Origin: Pseudorhodoferax sp. Leaf267
GTDB lineage: Bacteria; Pseudomonadota; Gammaproteobacteria; Burkholderiales; Burkholderiaceae_C
NCBI RefSeq assembly: GCF_001422405.1
Contig: NZ_LMMV01000025.1
Coordinates: 102,826-166,825 of the forward strand
Length of the DNA: 64,000 nt
Direction of reading: 5' to 3'
The notes beneath the pieces are model-generated. The model did no database searches, had not been told where the DNA came from, and saw only the letters and a program-made list of their open reading frames with translations. The position numbers and the translations under genes are program-made. Shown here one piece after another: positions 62,876 to 64,000 of the stretch. The first letter of the stretch is position 1. Every line of letters begins with the position of its first letter.

Positions 62876-63274
62876 ATGCGTCACGGACACGGACTCCGCA
62901 AACTCAACCGCACCAGCTCGCACCGCCTGGCGATGCTGCGCAACATGATGAATTCGCTCATCGAGCACGAAGTCATCAAGACCACGGTCCCTAAGGCCAA
63001 GGAACTGCGCCGGGTCGTCGAGCCCATGATCACGCTGGCCAAGGAAGCCACGGTCGCAAACCGCCGCCTGGCCTTCGACCGTCTGCGCAGCCGCGACAGC
63101 GTCACCAAGCTGTTCAACGACCTGGGCCCGCGCTTCAAGGCGCGTCCGGGCGGCTACACCCGGATCTTGAAGATGGGCTTCCGTGTGGGCGACAACGCCC
63201 CTATGGCACTGGTCGAGCTGGTGGATCGGCCAGAAGTTGTAGAAACCGAAGCAGCTGACGAATCCAAGGCTTAA
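62876..63274 (+). CDS. rplQ: 50S ribosomal protein L17
   Basis: A 132-residue L17. [24 protein letters not shown] at the start and [40 protein letters not shown] near residues 80-120 are conserved. AAAGGAAAA precedes the ATG. Last gene of the alpha operon; its stop is 24 bases before an initiator tRNA. Confidence 0.98.
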   Translation: MRHGHGLRKLNRTSSHRLAMLRNMMNSLIEHEVIKTTVPKAKELRRVVEPMITLAKEATVANRRLAFDRLRSRDSVTKLFNDLGPRFKARPGGYTRILKMGFRVGDNAPMALVELVDRPEVVETEAADESKA

Positions 63275-63281
63275 AAGCTGC

Positions 63282-63287
63282 TATACT
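63282..63287 (+). promoter_or_regulatory. possible -10 box of the tRNA gene
   Basis: TATACT lies 11 bases before the mature 5' end of the tRNA, in the short rplQ-tRNA spacer. No good -35 box is found at the right distance, so the tRNA may also be cut from the ribosomal transcript. Confidence 0.35.
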
Positions 63288-63298
63288 AACTGTCTTGT

Positions 63299-63375
<77 letters not shown>

Positions 63376-63402
63376 AATAAAGTGATTGGTCACAGTCACT
63401 TA

Positions 63403-63427
63403 CGAAGCCCGCTTAATGCGGGCTTCG
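63403..63427 (+). terminator. intrinsic terminator after the tRNA
   Basis: CGAAGCCCGC (63403-63412) and GCGGGCTTCG (63418-63427) form a perfect 10-bp stem with a TTAAT loop. A modest T-containing tail (TCGTTTCT) follows. It lies 27 bases after the tRNA and would end the long ribosomal/tRNA transcript. The stem is symmetric and could also act on the other strand. Confidence 0.8.
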
Positions 63428-63742
63428 TCGTTTCTGGGTGACCTGTGCCCATCTTGTGCCCCCGATGTGCCCGCCTGTATGAGCTGCAGTGCTGGCCTTG
63501 ACCGTTGGGCTGATGTGTCTGACCTGCCCCCTTCTGCCGTACCGTTCATAACGAGGAAGTCCGGGTTGCAAGATTAATTGATCTCTGTGGTTGATGAGTA
63601 ATAGTCCGCCCAGTGCCATCCTCGGCGACGGCGATGAACGTCAGGCAGTCACGTCGACGACGTGCTGGAGCAGCGCGAAGGAGATCCGCCATGCCCAAGG
63701 TAATAGTCCGCCCAGTGCCATCCTCGGCGACGGCGATGAACG
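63428..63742. other. non-coding tail after the terminator, with the first copy of a 99-bp repeat
   Basis: No complete gene is supported on either strand. GC is lower than in the ribosomal cluster at about 63.4-63.6 kb. The G/C-rich TGTGCCCATCTTGTGCCC stretch resembles the 3' ends of some phage integrase genes on the other strand, but the frame is too short to name. The first copy of a tandem repeat (63598-63696) lies here. Confidence 0.45.
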
Positions 63743-63798
63743 TCAGGCAGTCACGTCGACGACGTGCTGGAGCAGCGCGAAGGAGATCCGCCATGCCC
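63598..63798. repeat. 99-bp perfect tandem duplication, period 102 bp
   Basis: Bases 63598-63696 and 63700-63798 are identical as far as I can read, separated by three bases. The right copy contains the last codons and stop of the partial gene at 63743-64000. The left copy is a silent duplicate of that gene end. A 102-bp period keeps the reading frame, but the stop codon in the right copy prevents read-through. Confidence 0.9.
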
Positions 63799-64000
63799 GG
63801 CCGTCGCAGTGAACGGTCGCGGTGCGCTGGTTGATGCGCGTGATCTGGCCGACGTGCCGCTTCAGGCTCTGGTCAGAGAAGCTGACCTTCTGACCGACGC
63901 GGAAGTCCTCCTTTCGGTGGACTTCGGGAGGCGGCTGCAGCGGTGCGCTGGCTGTTGAACCGGGCGTATGCGAGCCGCTTGCCGCTGCCTGTTCCTGACC
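63743..64000 (-). CDS. unknown protein, C-terminal part (runs off the right edge)
   Basis: The reverse strand is open from the window edge to a TGA at 63743-63745, giving the last 85 residues. The final 55 residues look like a small beta-barrel (SH3/KOW-like) domain: DFRVGQKVSFSDQSLKRHVGQITRINQRTATVHCDGRAWRIS, in which FRVGQKVSF, GQITRINQRTATV and WRIS alternate strand and turn. The preceding stretch is Pro/Ser/Ala-rich linker. I do not recognise the family. Its 3' end is duplicated in tandem. Confidence 0.6.
   Translation of the reverse strand, partial: GQEQAAASGSHTPGSTASAPLQPPPEVHRKEDFRVGQKVSFSDQSLKRHVGQITRINQRTATVHCDGRAWRISFALLQHVVDVTA

Noticed and set aside
63428..63500. 3' end of a phage integrase gene
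   Set aside because: The TGTGCCC-rich stretch is suggestive, but no tyrosine-recombinase motif can be read in the short open frames.

Overview
The window is high-GC chromosomal DNA of a betaproteobacterium, most likely a Comamonadaceae member (Acidovorax/Alicycliphilus-like). This rests on protein resemblance (DUF3567, PhaM, Bug-type binding protein, PCuAC, DUF3108, the glycerol ABC importer, the ribosomal proteins) and on gene order. No database search was run, so the genus is a guess. Nearly every gene uses G/C-ending codons. The exceptions are a low-GC cassette at about 33.2-34.5 kb and the tail beyond the tRNA at 63.4 kb.

Layout: 1-11.5 kb is mostly housekeeping: a partial EamA exporter, pyrF, an lrgAB-like pair coupled to an AAA ATPase, a GlcD-type FAD oxidase, a LysR regulator, psd, purU, a ChaN-like lipoprotein, DUF3567, DUF3108 and an FAH-family enzyme. 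11.7-24.4 kb holds a PCuAC copper chaperone, PhaM, a FIST protein, a repeat-rich DUF11 surface protein with a frame-shifted segment, an HTH regulator, an MFS-acyltransferase fusion, a three-gene exported/membrane operon, DUF3597 and an AI-2E family permease. 24.5-33.1 kb holds queA-vapB-vapC-tgt (a toxin-antitoxin pair inside the queuosine genes), a TIGR01777 protein, recG-oxyR, dps and ubiA.

33.1-37.6 kb is the clearest accessory region. A DUF5343-HEPN gene pair of low GC lies beside a decayed fic fragment and a decayed gntR. An intact fic and an intact gntR follow. The two halves are a tandem duplication of gntR-fic, one copy of which has rotted and been partly replaced. Divergent from the intact gntR, across a perfect 16-bp palindrome, is a catabolic-looking operon: a TPP-dependent enzyme, a Bug binding protein and a VOC protein.

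41.2-54.4 kb holds proC, a phytase-like lipoprotein, a PEP-CTERM protein and a complete glycerol locus: glpK and glpR on one strand, then divergently two ATPases, two permeases, a DUF2160 protein, the binding protein and glpD. The system takes up glycerol, phosphorylates it and oxidises glycerol 3-phosphate. The two ATPases look like complementary halves of an asymmetric ATPase.

54.4-63.4 kb is the spc/alpha ribosomal cluster (rplN to rplQ, with secY and rpoA), read from a near-consensus promoter overlapping the glpD stop codon, and followed by an initiator tRNA and a hairpin terminator. The last 600 bases carry a 99-bp tandem duplication of the 3' end of an unknown gene that runs off the window.
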